Shown one piece after another: positions 53,326 through 62,538 of a stretch of 64,000 nucleotides of DNA. Position 1 is the first letter of the stretch. Each line of letters opens with the position of its first letter. The notes under the pieces are model-generated. The model searched no databases. It worked only from the letters and a program-made list of their open reading frames with translations, and was not told where the DNA came from. Origin of the DNA: Streptomyces sp. BK208 (lineage in GTDB: Bacteria > Actinomycetota > Actinomycetes > Streptomycetales > Streptomycetaceae); contig NZ_SOAV01000003.1 of the NCBI RefSeq assembly GCF_004364245.1, positions 186,001-250,000 of the forward strand, in the 5' to 3' direction. Both the position numbers and the translations under genes were made by a program.

Positions 53326-54639
53326 ATGAAGCAGCGCGGCAGACACCGCCGGCGCAGACGGGGCAGGGCGCTGCGCGCGGCCCTGACCGGCGCGGCACTC
53401 GCGTTGACCGGTGCCGCCACGCTGATCAGCGCCTCTCAGGCCACGGTCGCCGACGATCCCGGCACCCTCAAACCCCTCACCTCCGCGGCCGACACCGACG
53501 CACTGCGGCTGACCGAGCACCGGGTGCCGACGGCCTGGCTCGACCGGCTCTCCGCCGCGATGGGCGACCCGGTGGGCGTCGACACGGTCCTCGCCTCCGC
53601 CGACCGCAGGCTGCGCGAGGACGCCGACTGCACGGCCGGGGAGCGCGAGGACCTGCCGGTCTCCCCCGCCGCCACCCGCGCCTACTGCTGGGACGAGGCG
53701 GACACCGACGGCTGGCGCCCCGGCGCGGTCACCACCTCGGCGGACGCCGACGAGGACGGCCGCTGGGGCACCCATCGCGTCGTCCTCTCCGCCTGGTCCC
53801 GCGACGACGGCACTCCCCAGGGCGGCCTCGCCCGGGTCTCCTTCGTCGACGCCGACGGCCCCGGCCGGCTCGGCTACGCCTCGGCGCTCCTCGCCGTGCC
53901 GGTCGACGGCGGCCACGACTACCGGGGGCTCGCCTCCCCCGTCACCGGCATGGTCTGGTACCAGGACAAGCTGCTGGTCACCGCCGCCACCGGGGACCGC
54001 GAGGCGCTGTACGTGTACGACGTGGACCGGATCCAGCGCGCCACCACCGCGGCGGACGCCGTCGGGCGGGTGCCCGGCGGCTGGGCGGCGGGCGGTCACC
54101 GGTACGTGCTGCCCGCCGTCGCCTCCTACCGGCTTCCCGACACCGACGGCGCGGCCCGGCCCGGCGCGATCTCCCTGGACCGCGGCACGGCCCCGGCCAG
54201 CCTGGTGGCGAGCGAGCGCGTGGACGCGGACGACGGCCGGCCCACCCGGCTGTGGCGCTACGCGCTGCGCACCACCACCGACCCGGCCCGCACCGGGCTG
54301 CCCGCCACCGACTCCGCCGGGCACGTGGACGCGGTGGAGGCGTACGAGACCGGGGCGGCCGAGGTCGGCGGCGTGCTGTCGTACCGTCCGCCGGGCACGG
54401 CACGGACCGAGTGGTACCTGGGGCGCACGGCCGGCGGACACGAAGGGCGCGGGACCCTGTGGCGCCAGGACTCGGAGGGCGCCCGGGCCTCGGAGTGCGG
54501 GGCGGACCGGTCGCAGCGGTGCTGGAGCGGCCGGGCGGGCTCGCTGTCGTACGCGGCGCCGACCGGCGAGGTCTGGTCCCAGTCCGGCCGCGTGCTCTTC
54601 GCCCTGCCGCTGTCGGCGATCGTGGACGCGATCGGCTGA
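53326..54639 (+). CDS. Secreted protein of unknown function
   Basis: The protein has 437 residues. The N-terminus has eight or nine Arg followed by a hydrophobic stretch (ALRAALTGAALALTGAATLI) and probable cleavage after SASQA, so it is exported, by Sec or possibly Tat. The mature part has repeated strand-like motifs (VVLSAWSRDDGTPQGGLARV, VWYQDKLLVTAATGDREALY) suggestive of a beta-propeller; no enzyme signature is seen. GGAGG precedes ATG 53326. The 261 bp upstream hold a CCGTAG...CTACGG hairpin and no gene. Confidence 0.78.
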   Translation: MKQRGRHRRRRRGRALRAALTGAALALTGAATLISASQATVADDPGTLKPLTSAADTDALRLTEHRVPTAWLDRLSAAMGDPVGVDTVLASADRRLREDADCTAGEREDLPVSPAATRAYCWDEADTDGWRPGAVTTSADADEDGRWGTHRVVLSAWSRDDGTPQGGLARVSFVDADGPGRLGYASALLAVPVDGGHDYRGLASPVTGMVWYQDKLLVTAATGDREALYVYDVDRIQRATTAADAVGRVPGGWAAGGHRYVLPAVASYRLPDTDGAARPGAISLDRGTAPASLVASERVDADDGRPTRLWRYALRTTTDPARTGLPATDSAGHVDAVEAYETGAAEVGGVLSYRPPGTARTEWYLGRTAGGHEGRGTLWRQDSEGARASECGADRSQRCWSGRAGSLSYAAPTGEVWSQSGRVLFALPLSAIVDAIG

Positions 54640-54705
54640 CGGGAACCCCGGGCCGCGCGGGGCGGGAATCGACAGATCCGCGAAGCGGATGGTTCCCTGA
54701 CCGGC

Positions 54706-55278
54706 ATGACCAACATCGCCGTGACCACGTGGTCCCTGGAGCAGACGGCGCCCACCGATCTGCTGCCGGCCGCCGCACCGGAGGGGGACGTCCGGATCGT
54801 CCGCGCCGAAGTGCCCTCCCCCGAGTTCAGCCGCTTCCTGTACGCCTCGGTCGGCGGCGACATCCGGTGGACGGACCGGCTCGGCTGGAGCCACGCGCGG
54901 TGGCGGGAGCACCTGGAGCGGCCGGGCGTGGAGACCTGGGTCGCCCACGACCGGGGCACACCCGCCGGATACGTGGAGCTGACGCCCGGGGACGACGGGG
55001 TCGTGGAGATCGAGTACTTCGGCCTGATCGAGGCCTTCCGCGGCCGGGGTATCGGCGGTCACCTCCTTTCCTTCGGCACCGCCCGCGCCTGGGACCTGGC
55101 GGAGCGCTGGCCGGGGCTGGCCACCACCAAGCGGGTGTGGCTGCACACCTGCAGCAAGGACGGCGCGCACGCCATGGCCAACTACCAGCGGCGCGGCTTC
55201 CGCCTGTTCGACACCAAGGTGGAGGAGGAGGCGGACGTGGCCACCCCGGGGCCGTGGCCCGGGGCCTTCCCCGCCTGA
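54706..55278 (+). CDS. GNAT-family N-acetyltransferase
   Basis: The protein has 190 residues. GYVELTPGDDGVVEIEYFGL followed by IEAFRGRGIGGHLL is the acetyl-CoA-binding core, with R-G-R-G-I-G-G in motif A. ANYQRRGFRLFDT is motif B. The substrate is unknown. ATG 54706 has no clear Shine-Dalgarno site. It is the last gene before the strong terminator at 55340-55376 and the sulfur operon. Confidence 0.85.
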   Translation: MTNIAVTTWSLEQTAPTDLLPAAAPEGDVRIVRAEVPSPEFSRFLYASVGGDIRWTDRLGWSHARWREHLERPGVETWVAHDRGTPAGYVELTPGDDGVVEIEYFGLIEAFRGRGIGGHLLSFGTARAWDLAERWPGLATTKRVWLHTCSKDGAHAMANYQRRGFRLFDTKVEEEADVATPGPWPGAFPA

Positions 55279-55339
55279 CCTGCGCCGACACATCGTTTTC
55301 CGGCCGTGTCACCGGCCGCGCCGCCACACGAGTGACCAA

Positions 55340-55376
55340 GGACACCCTTGTCTCGCCCCACGAGACAAGGGTGTCC
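55340..55376. terminator. Strong bidirectional hairpin before the sulfur operon
   Basis: GGACACCCTTGTCTCG (55340-55355), loop cccca, CGAGACAAGGGTGTCC (55361-55376): a perfect 16-bp stem followed by acattttgg. It separates the GNAT gene from the sulfur operon. Together with the leader peptide it accounts for the 385-bp gap 55279-55663. Confidence 0.88.
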
Positions 55377-55428
55377 ACATTTTGGATTAAGCTGGACCAG
55401 TCACAGATCGCCGTGCCACGCTTCCGTC

Positions 55429-55512
55429 ATGTCTGGAACTGGAATTGCCTTGGTGAGTCGGCGGCACGTCGACCTCGGCCGCATGTCCAGCGCCATCTGT
55501 CCGGGCCGCTGA
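55429..55512 (+). CDS. Short leader peptide with HVDL...SAIC motif
   Basis: The 27 codons start at ATG 55429 and include VSRRHVDLGRMSSAIC followed by PGR and a stop. This pattern (R-x-HVDL-x-R-x-x-S-A-x-C) is, to my memory, a recurrent leader peptide upstream of sulfur-assimilation genes in Streptomyces. The single Cys codon near the end suggests cysteine-dependent ribosome stalling and attenuation of the sulfite reductase operon that starts 151 bp downstream. An in-frame GTG at 55453 gives a shorter peptide with the same motif. No strong Shine-Dalgarno site is seen. Confidence 0.65.
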   Translation: MSGTGIALVSRRHVDLGRMSSAICPGR

Positions 55513-55663
55513 GAGCCCCCTCCAGCACCTCCGGATTCCCCGCATTCTCCTTGCTCCCGCGCAATGACGCGCACGCGTGCCTCCTGTACGCCCACGTAGT
55601 GCCATGCGCCATGCGCGCAGGTCAGAGCCGCTTTCCGCCCGTTTTCAAAGGACGTGTCACACC

Positions 55664-57361
55664 ATGGCCGCCACTCCGCCGAAGCCTGCTGCCGCGAGCC
55701 CCCGCCGCAAGGTGAGCCGTCACCGCGGTGAGGGCCAGTGGGCGGCCGGGCACTTCACCCCGCTCAACGGCAACGAGCAGACCAAGAAGGACGACGACGG
55801 TCTCAATGTGCGGACACGCATTGAGACGATCTACTCCAAGCGCGGTTTCGACTCGATCGACCCCGGCGACCTGCGCGGCCGCATGCGCTGGTGGGGCCTG
55901 TACACCCAGCGCCGGCAGGGCATCGACGGCGGCAAGACGGCCATCCTCGAGCCGGAGGAGCTGGACGACCGCTACTTCATGCTCCGCGTCCGCATCGACG
56001 GCGGCGCCCTGACCACGGCCCAGCTGCGCGTCGTCGGTGAGATCTCGCAGGAGTTCGCGCGCGGCACGGCCGACATCACCGACCGGCAGAACGTCCAGTA
56101 CCACTGGATCCGGATCGAGGACGTGCCGGAGATCTGGAACCGCCTGGAGGGCGTCGGCCTGTCCACGGTGACCGCCTGCGGCGACACGCCCCGCGTGATG
56201 ATCGGCTCCCCCGTGGCGGGCATCGCCGAGGACGAGATCATCGACGGCACGCCGGCCCTGGAGGAGATGAAGCGCCGGGTCCTGAACAACCCGGCGTACT
56301 CGAACCTCCCCCGCAAGTTCAAGACCGCGATCTCCGGGTCGCCGGTGCAGGACGTCGTCCACGAGATCAACGACGTGGCGTTCGTCGGCGTCGAGCACCC
56401 CGAGCACGGGCCCGGTTTCGACCTCTGGGTCGGCGGCGGCCTGTCCACCAACCCCAAGCTGGGCGTGCGGCTGAACGCCTGGGTGCCGATCGAGGACGTG
56501 CCCGACGTCTACGAGGGCGTCATCTCCATCTTCCGCGACTACGGCTACCGGCGGCTGCGCAACCGCGCCCGCCTGAAGTTCCTGGTCGCCGACTGGGGCC
56601 CGGAGAAGTTCCGCCAGGTGCTGGAGGACGAGTACCTGAAGCGGAAGCTGACCGACGGCCCGGCGCCCGCCGAGCCCACCAGCCGCTGGCGCGACCACAT
56701 CGGCGTGCACCGGCAGAAGGACGGCCGCTACTACGTCGGCTTCGCCCCGCGCGTCGGCCGTGTCGACGGCACGGTCCTCACCAAGGTCGCCGACCTGGCG
56801 GAGGCGCACGGCTCGGGCCGGGTGCGCACCACGGTCGAGCAGAAGATGATCGTCCTCGACGTCGAGGAGGGACAGGTCGACTCCCTGGTGGAGTCCCTGG
56901 AGGCGCTCGACCTCACCGCCCGCCCCTCCACCTTCCGGCGCGGCACCATGGCCTGCACCGGCATCGAGTTCTGCAAGCTCGCCATCGTCGAGACCAAGGC
57001 GCGCGGCGCCTCGCTGATCGACGAACTGGAGCGCCGCCTCCCGGACTTCGACGAGCCCCTCACCATCAACCTCAACGGCTGCCCGAACGCCTGCGCCCGT
57101 ATCCAGACCGCGGACATCGGCCTCAAGGGCCAGCTCATGCTCGACGAGCGGGGCGAGCAGGTCGAGGGCTACCAGGTGCACCTGGGCGGCGCCCTCGGCC
57201 TGGAGGCCGGCTTCGGCCGCAAGGTGCGCGGCCTGAAGGTCACCGCCCGGGAGCTGCCGGACTACGTGGAGCGCGTGCTGAAGCGCTTCCAGGCCGAGCG
57301 CGAGGACGGCGAGCGCTTCGCCGCCTGGGCGGCCCGGGCCTCCGAGGAGGCCCTGTCGTGA
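55664..57361 (+). CDS. sirA: Ferredoxin-dependent sulfite reductase (SirA/NirA type)
   Basis: This 565-residue siroheme/[4Fe-4S] enzyme reduces sulfite to sulfide. The cluster-binding Cys are in CTGIEFCKL and NGCPNACARI. Two ferredoxin-like halves are visible, with the RQNVQYHWI segment typical of the family. The Cys in STVTACGDTPR and an earlier Tyr resemble the Tyr-Cys pair of mycobacterial NirA. AAAGGA precedes ATG 55664. It is the first enzyme gene of the assimilation operon. Nitrite reduction is an alternative, but the neighbours favour sulfite. Confidence 0.93.
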   Translation: MAATPPKPAAASPRRKVSRHRGEGQWAAGHFTPLNGNEQTKKDDDGLNVRTRIETIYSKRGFDSIDPGDLRGRMRWWGLYTQRRQGIDGGKTAILEPEELDDRYFMLRVRIDGGALTTAQLRVVGEISQEFARGTADITDRQNVQYHWIRIEDVPEIWNRLEGVGLSTVTACGDTPRVMIGSPVAGIAEDEIIDGTPALEEMKRRVLNNPAYSNLPRKFKTAISGSPVQDVVHEINDVAFVGVEHPEHGPGFDLWVGGGLSTNPKLGVRLNAWVPIEDVPDVYEGVISIFRDYGYRRLRNRARLKFLVADWGPEKFRQVLEDEYLKRKLTDGPAPAEPTSRWRDHIGVHRQKDGRYYVGFAPRVGRVDGTVLTKVADLAEAHGSGRVRTTVEQKMIVLDVEEGQVDSLVESLEALDLTARPSTFRRGTMACTGIEFCKLAIVETKARGASLIDELERRLPDFDEPLTINLNGCPNACARIQTADIGLKGQLMLDERGEQVEGYQVHLGGALGLEAGFGRKVRGLKVTARELPDYVERVLKRFQAEREDGERFAAWAARASEEALS

Positions 57362-57537
57362 CCGAGCGCGCCGCGCCCTTCTACTGCCCCTACTGCGGCG
57401 ACGAGGACCTGCGTCCGGGCGAGCAGGGCCACGGAGCCTGGGAATGCGGGGCATGCAACCGCGCCTTCCAGTTGAAGTTCCTCGGGCTGCTGACCCGGGG
57501 ACTTCAGCCCGACTCCACGGGAGGGGAACCGATATGA
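57358..57537 (+). CDS. 59-residue zinc-ribbon protein in the sulfur operon
   Basis: Two CxxC pairs (FYCPYCGD and WECGACNRAF) form a zinc ribbon or a metal/cluster-binding unit. GTG 57358 overlaps the sirA stop by 4 bp and the gene overlaps the cysH start, so all three are coupled. Its conserved position between sulfite reductase and APS reductase suggests a redox or assembly role. Function unknown. Confidence 0.8.
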   Translation: MTERAAPFYCPYCGDEDLRPGEQGHGAWECGACNRAFQLKFLGLLTRGLQPDSTGGEPI

Positions 57538-58244
57538 CGGCGGTTCAGGAAGAACGTACGACCGAGGAACTCAAGGCACTCGCCGAGCGGGCGGGCCGTG
57601 AGCTGGAGGACGCCACCGCGCTGGAGATCCTCCGGTGGGCGGCCGGGACGTTCGGCAAGCGCTTCTGCGTGACCTCCTCCATGGAGGACGCGGTCGTGGC
57701 CCACCTCGCCTCGCGTGCCCTGCCCGGCGTGGACGTGGTGTTCCTCGACACCGGCTACCACTTCCCGGAGACCATCGGCACCCGTGACGCGGTCGAGGCC
57801 GTGATGGACGTCAACGTCATCACGCTCACGCCCCGGCAGACGGTCGCCGAGCAGGACGCCGAGTACGGCCCGAAGCTGCACGACCGCGACCCCGACCTGT
57901 GCTGCGCGCTGCGCAAGGTGAAGCCGCTGGAGGAGGGCCTCGCGGGCTACCAGGCCTGGGCGACCGGGCTGCGCCGCGACGAGTCGGAGACCCGGGCGAA
58001 CACGCCGGTCGTCGGCTGGGACGAGAAGCGGGGCAAGGTGAAGATCTCGCCCATCGCGAAGTGGTCACAGGAAGATGTGCAAACGTACGTCACCGAGCAC
58101 GGCGTCCTCACCAATCCGCTGCTGACGGACGGCTATGCCTCCGTGGGCTGCGCGCCCTGCACCCGCCGTGTGCTGGAGGGCGAGGACGCCCGCGCCGGAC
58201 GCTGGTCGGGCCGCTCCAAGACCGAGTGCGGACTGCACGGCTGA
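57534..58244 (+). CDS. cysH: Phosphoadenylyl/adenylyl-sulfate reductase
   Basis: The protein has 236 residues. It has DPDLCCALRKVKPL and VGCAPCTRRV, the four Cys of the [4Fe-4S] cluster that marks APS reductases, and the catalytic ECGLHG at the C-terminus. It reduces adenylyl sulfate to sulfite with thioredoxin. GGGAGGGG lies before ATG 57534. It is coupled to the zinc-ribbon gene and followed by cysC. Confidence 0.93.
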   Translation: MTAVQEERTTEELKALAERAGRELEDATALEILRWAAGTFGKRFCVTSSMEDAVVAHLASRALPGVDVVFLDTGYHFPETIGTRDAVEAVMDVNVITLTPRQTVAEQDAEYGPKLHDRDPDLCCALRKVKPLEEGLAGYQAWATGLRRDESETRANTPVVGWDEKRGKVKISPIAKWSQEDVQTYVTEHGVLTNPLLTDGYASVGCAPCTRRVLEGEDARAGRWSGRSKTECGLHG

Positions 58245-58302
58245 CATGACGACCACCACCGGACCGACGACGTCGGGACCATCGACCTCCAGGGAGAACC
58301 AC

Positions 58303-58839
58303 GTGACGACCGGAGCCACCGTCTGGCTCACGGGGCTGCCCAGCGCCGGCAAGACCACCATCGCCCGCGCGCTGGCCGAGCGCCTGCGTGAGGAGGGCCG
58401 GCGCGTCGAGCTGCTCGACGGCGACGAGATCCGCGAGTTCCTCTCCGCGGGCCTCGGCTTCGACCGCGCGGACCGGCACACCAACGTGCAGCGCATCGGC
58501 TTCGTCGCCGAACTGCTCGCCCGCAACGGCGTCACGGCGCTGGTCCCGGTCATCGCGCCGTACGCGGACAGCCGCGACGCGGTGCGCGAGCGCCACGAGG
58601 CGAACGGCACGGCGTACGTCGAGGTGCACGTGGCCACGCCCGTCGAGGTGTGCTCGGTGCGCGACGTGAAGGGCCTGTACGCCAAGCAGGCCGCGGGTGA
58701 GCTGACGGGGCTCACCGGGGTGGACGACCCATACGAGGAGCCCGTCAAGCCCGACCTGCGCATCGAGTCGCAGGACCAGACCGTCCACGAGTCCGCCGCG
58801 GCGGTCCACGCCCTGCTCACCGAAAGGGGACTGGCATGA
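58303..58839 (+). CDS. cysC: Adenylyl-sulfate kinase
   Basis: The protein has 178 residues. GLPSAGKTT is the P-loop, ELLDGDEIREFLSAGLGFDR the APS-binding segment, and DVKGLYAK and TGVDDPYEEP the later motifs. It phosphorylates APS to PAPS. GTG 58303 is chosen because AGGGAG precedes it at good distance and the product starts as the known enzymes do; the in-frame ATG at 58246 is an alternative with a poor site. It overlaps cysD by 4 bp. Confidence 0.92.
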   Translation: MTTGATVWLTGLPSAGKTTIARALAERLREEGRRVELLDGDEIREFLSAGLGFDRADRHTNVQRIGFVAELLARNGVTALVPVIAPYADSRDAVRERHEANGTAYVEVHVATPVEVCSVRDVKGLYAKQAAGELTGLTGVDDPYEEPVKPDLRIESQDQTVHESAAAVHALLTERGLA

Positions 58840-59783
58840 CGACGTCCGTGACGTCCGCGGCCGCGGTGGAGGGGGGTACGGGCAGCCCGTACGCCCTCTC
58901 CCACCTGGACGCGCTCGAGTCCGAGGCGGTGCACATCTTCCGCGAGGTGGCGGGCGAGTTCGAGCGGCCGGTGATCCTCTTCTCCGGCGGCAAGGACTCG
59001 ATCCTGATGCTGCACCTGGCGCTGAAGGCGTTCGCCCCGGCGGCGGTGCCGTTCTCCCTGCTGCACGTGGACACCGGGCACAACTTCCCCGAGGTCCTGG
59101 ACTACCGCGACCGCACGGTCGAGAAGCACGGGCTGCGGCTGCACGTCGCCTCCGTGCAGGACTACATCGACCGGGGTGTGCTCAAGGAGCGCCCGGACGG
59201 CACCCGCAACCCGCTGCAGACGCTGCCGCTGACCGAGAAGATCCAGGCGGAGAAGTTCGACGCCGTCTTCGGCGGCGGGCGCCGGGACGAGGAGAAGGCC
59301 CGCGCCAAGGAGCGGGTGTTCTCGCTGCGCGACGAGTTCTCCCAGTGGGACCCGCGCCGCCAGCGCCCCGAGCTGTGGAACCTGTACAACGGCCGGCACG
59401 CCCCCGGCGAGCACGTCCGGGTCTTCCCGCTGTCCAACTGGACCGAGCTGGACGTGTGGCAGTACATCGCCCGCGAGGGCATCGAACTGCCGGCCATCTA
59501 CTACGCCCACGAGCGCGAGGTCTTCGCCCGCTCCGGCATGTGGCTGACCGCCGGCGAGTGGGGCGGCCCGAAGGACGGCGAGAGCGTCGAGAAGCGGCGG
59601 GTGCGCTACCGCACCGTCGGCGACATGTCCTGCACCGGCGCCGTCGACTCGGACGCCGACAGCATCGAGAAGGTGATCGCCGAGATCGCCGTCTCCCGCC
59701 TCACCGAGCGCGGCGCGACGCGTGCCGACGACAAGATGTCCGAGGCCGCGATGGAAGACCGCAAGCGCGAGGGGTACTTCTAA
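58836..59783 (+). CDS. cysD: Sulfate adenylyltransferase subunit 2
   Basis: The protein has 315 residues. FSGGKDSILMLHLALKAF is the PP-loop that forms adenylyl sulfate from ATP and sulfate, and GGGRRDEEKARAKERVFS and WTELDVWQYIAREGIELPAI are family signatures. It works with the GTPase CysN. ATG overlaps cysC (ATGA). Confidence 0.96.
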   Translation: MTTSVTSAAAVEGGTGSPYALSHLDALESEAVHIFREVAGEFERPVILFSGGKDSILMLHLALKAFAPAAVPFSLLHVDTGHNFPEVLDYRDRTVEKHGLRLHVASVQDYIDRGVLKERPDGTRNPLQTLPLTEKIQAEKFDAVFGGGRRDEEKARAKERVFSLRDEFSQWDPRRQRPELWNLYNGRHAPGEHVRVFPLSNWTELDVWQYIAREGIELPAIYYAHEREVFARSGMWLTAGEWGGPKDGESVEKRRVRYRTVGDMSCTGAVDSDADSIEKVIAEIAVSRLTERGATRADDKMSEAAMEDRKREGYF

Positions 59784-59785
59784 CC

Positions 59786-61168
59786 ATGACCAGCACCACC
59801 GAGCCCATCGAGCCCGCCCCGTCGGCCGAGTCCGCCGAGGCGCTGTCGGTGTGGCAGCTGTCGGAGACGACGCTGCTGCGCTTCGCCACCGCCGGATCGG
59901 TCGACGACGGCAAGTCCACGCTGGTCGGCCGTCTCCTGCACGACTCCAAGTCGGTCCTCACCGACCAGTTGGAGGCCGTCGAGCGCGCCTCCGCGAGCCG
60001 CGGCCAGGACGCCCCGGACCTCGCGCTGCTCACCGACGGCCTGCGGGCCGAGCGCGAGCAGGGCATCACCATCGACGTGGCCTACCGCTACTTCGCCACC
60101 CCGCGCCGCCGGTTCATCCTGGCGGACACGCCGGGCCACGTGCAGTACACGCGGAACATGGTCACCGGAGCCTCCACGGCCGAGCTGACGGTGATCCTGG
60201 TCGACGCCCGCAACGGCGTCGTCGAGCAGACCCGCAGGCACGCCGCGATCGCCGCGCTGCTGCGCGTCCCGCACGTCGTCCTGGCCGTCAACAAGATGGA
60301 CCTGGTCGACTACCAGGAGTCCGTCTTCGCGAGGATCGCCGAGGAGTTCACGGCGTACGCCACCGAACTGGGCGTCCCCGAGGTCACCGCCATCCCGATC
60401 TCGGCGCTCGCCGGTGACAACGTGGTGGAGGCCTCCGCCGTCATGGACTGGTACGGCGGCCCGACGGTCCTCGAGCACCTGGAGACCGTGCCGGTCAGCC
60501 ACGACCTGGCGCACTGCCACGCCCGGCTCCCCGTCCAGTACGTGATCCGGCCGCAGACCTCCGAGCACCCCGACTACCGCGGCTACGCGGGCCAGATCGC
60601 GGCCGGCACCTTCCGCGTCGGCGACGAGGTCACCGTGCTGCCCTCGGGCCGCACCTCGAAGGTGTCCGGGATCGACCTGCTCGGCCAGCCGGTCGAGGCC
60701 GCCTGGACGCCGCAGTCGGTGACGCTGCTCCTGGAGGACGACATCGACATCTCGCGCGGCGACCTGATCGTGCCCCGCGAGGACGCCCCGGACACCAGCC
60801 AGGACGTCGAGGCCACCGTCTGCCACGTCGCCGACGCGCCGCTCACCGTGGGCCACCGGGTGCTGCTCAAGCACGGCACCCGCACCGTCAAGGCGATCGT
60901 CAAGGACATCCCGGCCCGGCTCACCCTGGACGACCTGTCCCTGCACCCGCACCCCGGGCAGCTCGTCGCCAACGACATCGGCCGCGTGAAGATCCGCACC
61001 GCCGAGCCGCTGCCCGCGGACTCCTACGCCGACTCGCGGCGCACGGGCTCGTTCATCCTGATCGACCCCAGCGACGGCACCACGCTCACGGCCGGCATGG
61101 CGGGCGAGTCCTTCGCCGCGCCGGAGCCGGTCAAGGACGCGGCCGACGACGACGGGTGGGACTTCTGA
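59786..61168 (+). CDS. cysN: Sulfate adenylyltransferase subunit 1 (GTPase)
   Basis: The protein has 460 residues. AGSVDDGKSTLVGRLLHDSK is the P-loop, EREQGITIDVAYRYF switch I, ADTPGHVQYTRNM switch II and NKMDL the guanine motif. GTP hydrolysis drives adenylyl sulfate synthesis by CysD. No CysC domain is fused, consistent with the separate cysC. GAGGGG precedes ATG 59786. Confidence 0.95.
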   Translation: MTSTTEPIEPAPSAESAEALSVWQLSETTLLRFATAGSVDDGKSTLVGRLLHDSKSVLTDQLEAVERASASRGQDAPDLALLTDGLRAEREQGITIDVAYRYFATPRRRFILADTPGHVQYTRNMVTGASTAELTVILVDARNGVVEQTRRHAAIAALLRVPHVVLAVNKMDLVDYQESVFARIAEEFTAYATELGVPEVTAIPISALAGDNVVEASAVMDWYGGPTVLEHLETVPVSHDLAHCHARLPVQYVIRPQTSEHPDYRGYAGQIAAGTFRVGDEVTVLPSGRTSKVSGIDLLGQPVEAAWTPQSVTLLLEDDIDISRGDLIVPREDAPDTSQDVEATVCHVADAPLTVGHRVLLKHGTRTVKAIVKDIPARLTLDDLSLHPHPGQLVANDIGRVKIRTAEPLPADSYADSRRTGSFILIDPSDGTTLTAGMAGESFAAPEPVKDAADDDGWDF

Positions 61169-61170
61169 GC

Positions 61171-61275
61171 ATGCGTTCCCCCGACTTCTACTCCACGTTC
61201 GCCAAGGAGGGCGGCCGCGTAGGCAGCGGTTTCCTCGGCAGCGGGCAGGGCGGAGTGGCGCGATGTGCGCGCTGA
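61171..61275 (+). CDS. Possible 34-residue small protein after cysN
   Basis: ATG 61171 lies two bases after the cysN stop (TGAGCATG) and gives a Gly-rich peptide (MRSPDFYSTFAKEGGRVGSG...) ending ARCAR. A weak GGTGGG precedes it. The reading frame fits operon spacing and codon use is normal, but no family is recognised. It may be a small regulatory protein, or chance. Confidence 0.3.
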   Translation: MRSPDFYSTFAKEGGRVGSGFLGSGQGGVARCAR

Positions 61276-61401
61276 CGTACGCGCACCGCTCGCGCGCCCA
61301 CACCCCCCACAGCCGAAGACCTGCCGACCTCCCGGCCACGACCTGACACCTCGGACGATCCGACAGGCGTGCGTGCCGGACCAACGAGAGGAACACCTCC
61401 C

Positions 61402-62505
61402 GTGCCTGCCACCACCGCCCTTCGCCGCACCCTGGCGGTCATAGCCGCCCTTCCCCTGCTCTCCCTGGCCGCCTGCGGGTACGGCTCCGAGGCGAAGGAC
61501 GACGACTCCGCCAAGGTCGCCGAGGGCGCCGACAAGATCGACGGCCTCGACTCCGTGCGGATCGGGTACTTCGGCAACATCACGCACGCCACGCCCCTGG
61601 TCGCCAACCAGAAGGGCTTCTTCCAGAAGGCGCTGGGCGCCACCGAGGCCAAGTACGCGGTCTTCAACGCGGGCCCGTCCGAGATCGAGGCGCTGAACTC
61701 CGGCTCCATCGACATCGGCTGGATCGGCCCCTCGCCCTCGATCAACGGCTACACCAAGTCCGGCGGCAAGAACCTGCGCATCATCGGCGGTTCCGCGTCG
61801 GGCGGCGTGAAGCTGGTGGTGAACCCGGACAAGATCAAGTCCCTGAAGGACGTCGAGGGCAAGCGCATCGCCACCCCGCAGCTGGGCAACACGCAGGACG
61901 TGGCGTTCCTCAACTGGATCGCCGAGCAGGGCTGGAAGGTCGACGCGCAGAGCGGCAAGGGCGACGTGACGGTCGTGCGCAGCGACAACAAGGTCACCCC
62001 GGACGCCTACAAGTCCGGTTCGCTGGACGGCGCCTGGGTGCCCGAGCCCACCGCGTCCAAGCTGGTCGCCGAGGGCGGCAAGGTGCTCCTCGACGAGTCG
62101 ACGCTGTGGCCGGACGAGAAGTTCGTGATCACGAACATCATCGTGTCGCAGAAGTTCCTCAAGGAGCACCCGAAGGCCGTGGAGGCGGTGCTGAAGGCGT
62201 CGGTCGACACCAACGCGTGGATCACGGCCCACCCGGACGAGGCGAAGACGGCGGCCAACGCCCAGCTGGAGAAGGACTCCGGCAAGGCGCTGCCCGCGGC
62301 CGTGCTCGACCAGGCCTGGAAGTCGATCAAGGTCATCGACGATCCGCTGGCCTCCACCCTCGACGCCCAGGCGAAGCACGCCGTGAAGGCCAGCCTGCTG
62401 GACAAGCCCGACCTGACCGGCATCTACGACCTGACGCTGCTCAACAAGGTCCTCAAGGCCAAGGGCGAGCCCGCGGTCGACGACGCCGGACTCGGCGTCG
62501 AGTAA
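61402..62505 (+). CDS. ssuA: Sulfonate ABC transporter substrate-binding lipoprotein
   Basis: The protein has 367 residues. The signal ends with LSLAACGYG, a lipobox, so it is anchored outside the membrane. IGYFGNITHATPLVANQKGF, SIDIGWIGPSPSINGY and RIATPQLGNTQDVAFLNW match SsuA/TauA-type proteins for aliphatic sulfonates. GTG 61402 is preceded by GAGAGGA. The transporter in a sulfate-assimilation operon fits sulfur scavenging. Confidence 0.92.
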   Translation: MPATTALRRTLAVIAALPLLSLAACGYGSEAKDDDSAKVAEGADKIDGLDSVRIGYFGNITHATPLVANQKGFFQKALGATEAKYAVFNAGPSEIEALNSGSIDIGWIGPSPSINGYTKSGGKNLRIIGGSASGGVKLVVNPDKIKSLKDVEGKRIATPQLGNTQDVAFLNWIAEQGWKVDAQSGKGDVTVVRSDNKVTPDAYKSGSLDGAWVPEPTASKLVAEGGKVLLDESTLWPDEKFVITNIIVSQKFLKEHPKAVEAVLKASVDTNAWITAHPDEAKTAANAQLEKDSGKALPAAVLDQAWKSIKVIDDPLASTLDAQAKHAVKASLLDKPDLTGIYDLTLLNKVLKAKGEPAVDDAGLGVE

Positions 62506-62538
62506 AGCCCGGATCCGACCACCCAGGAGGTGACGACC

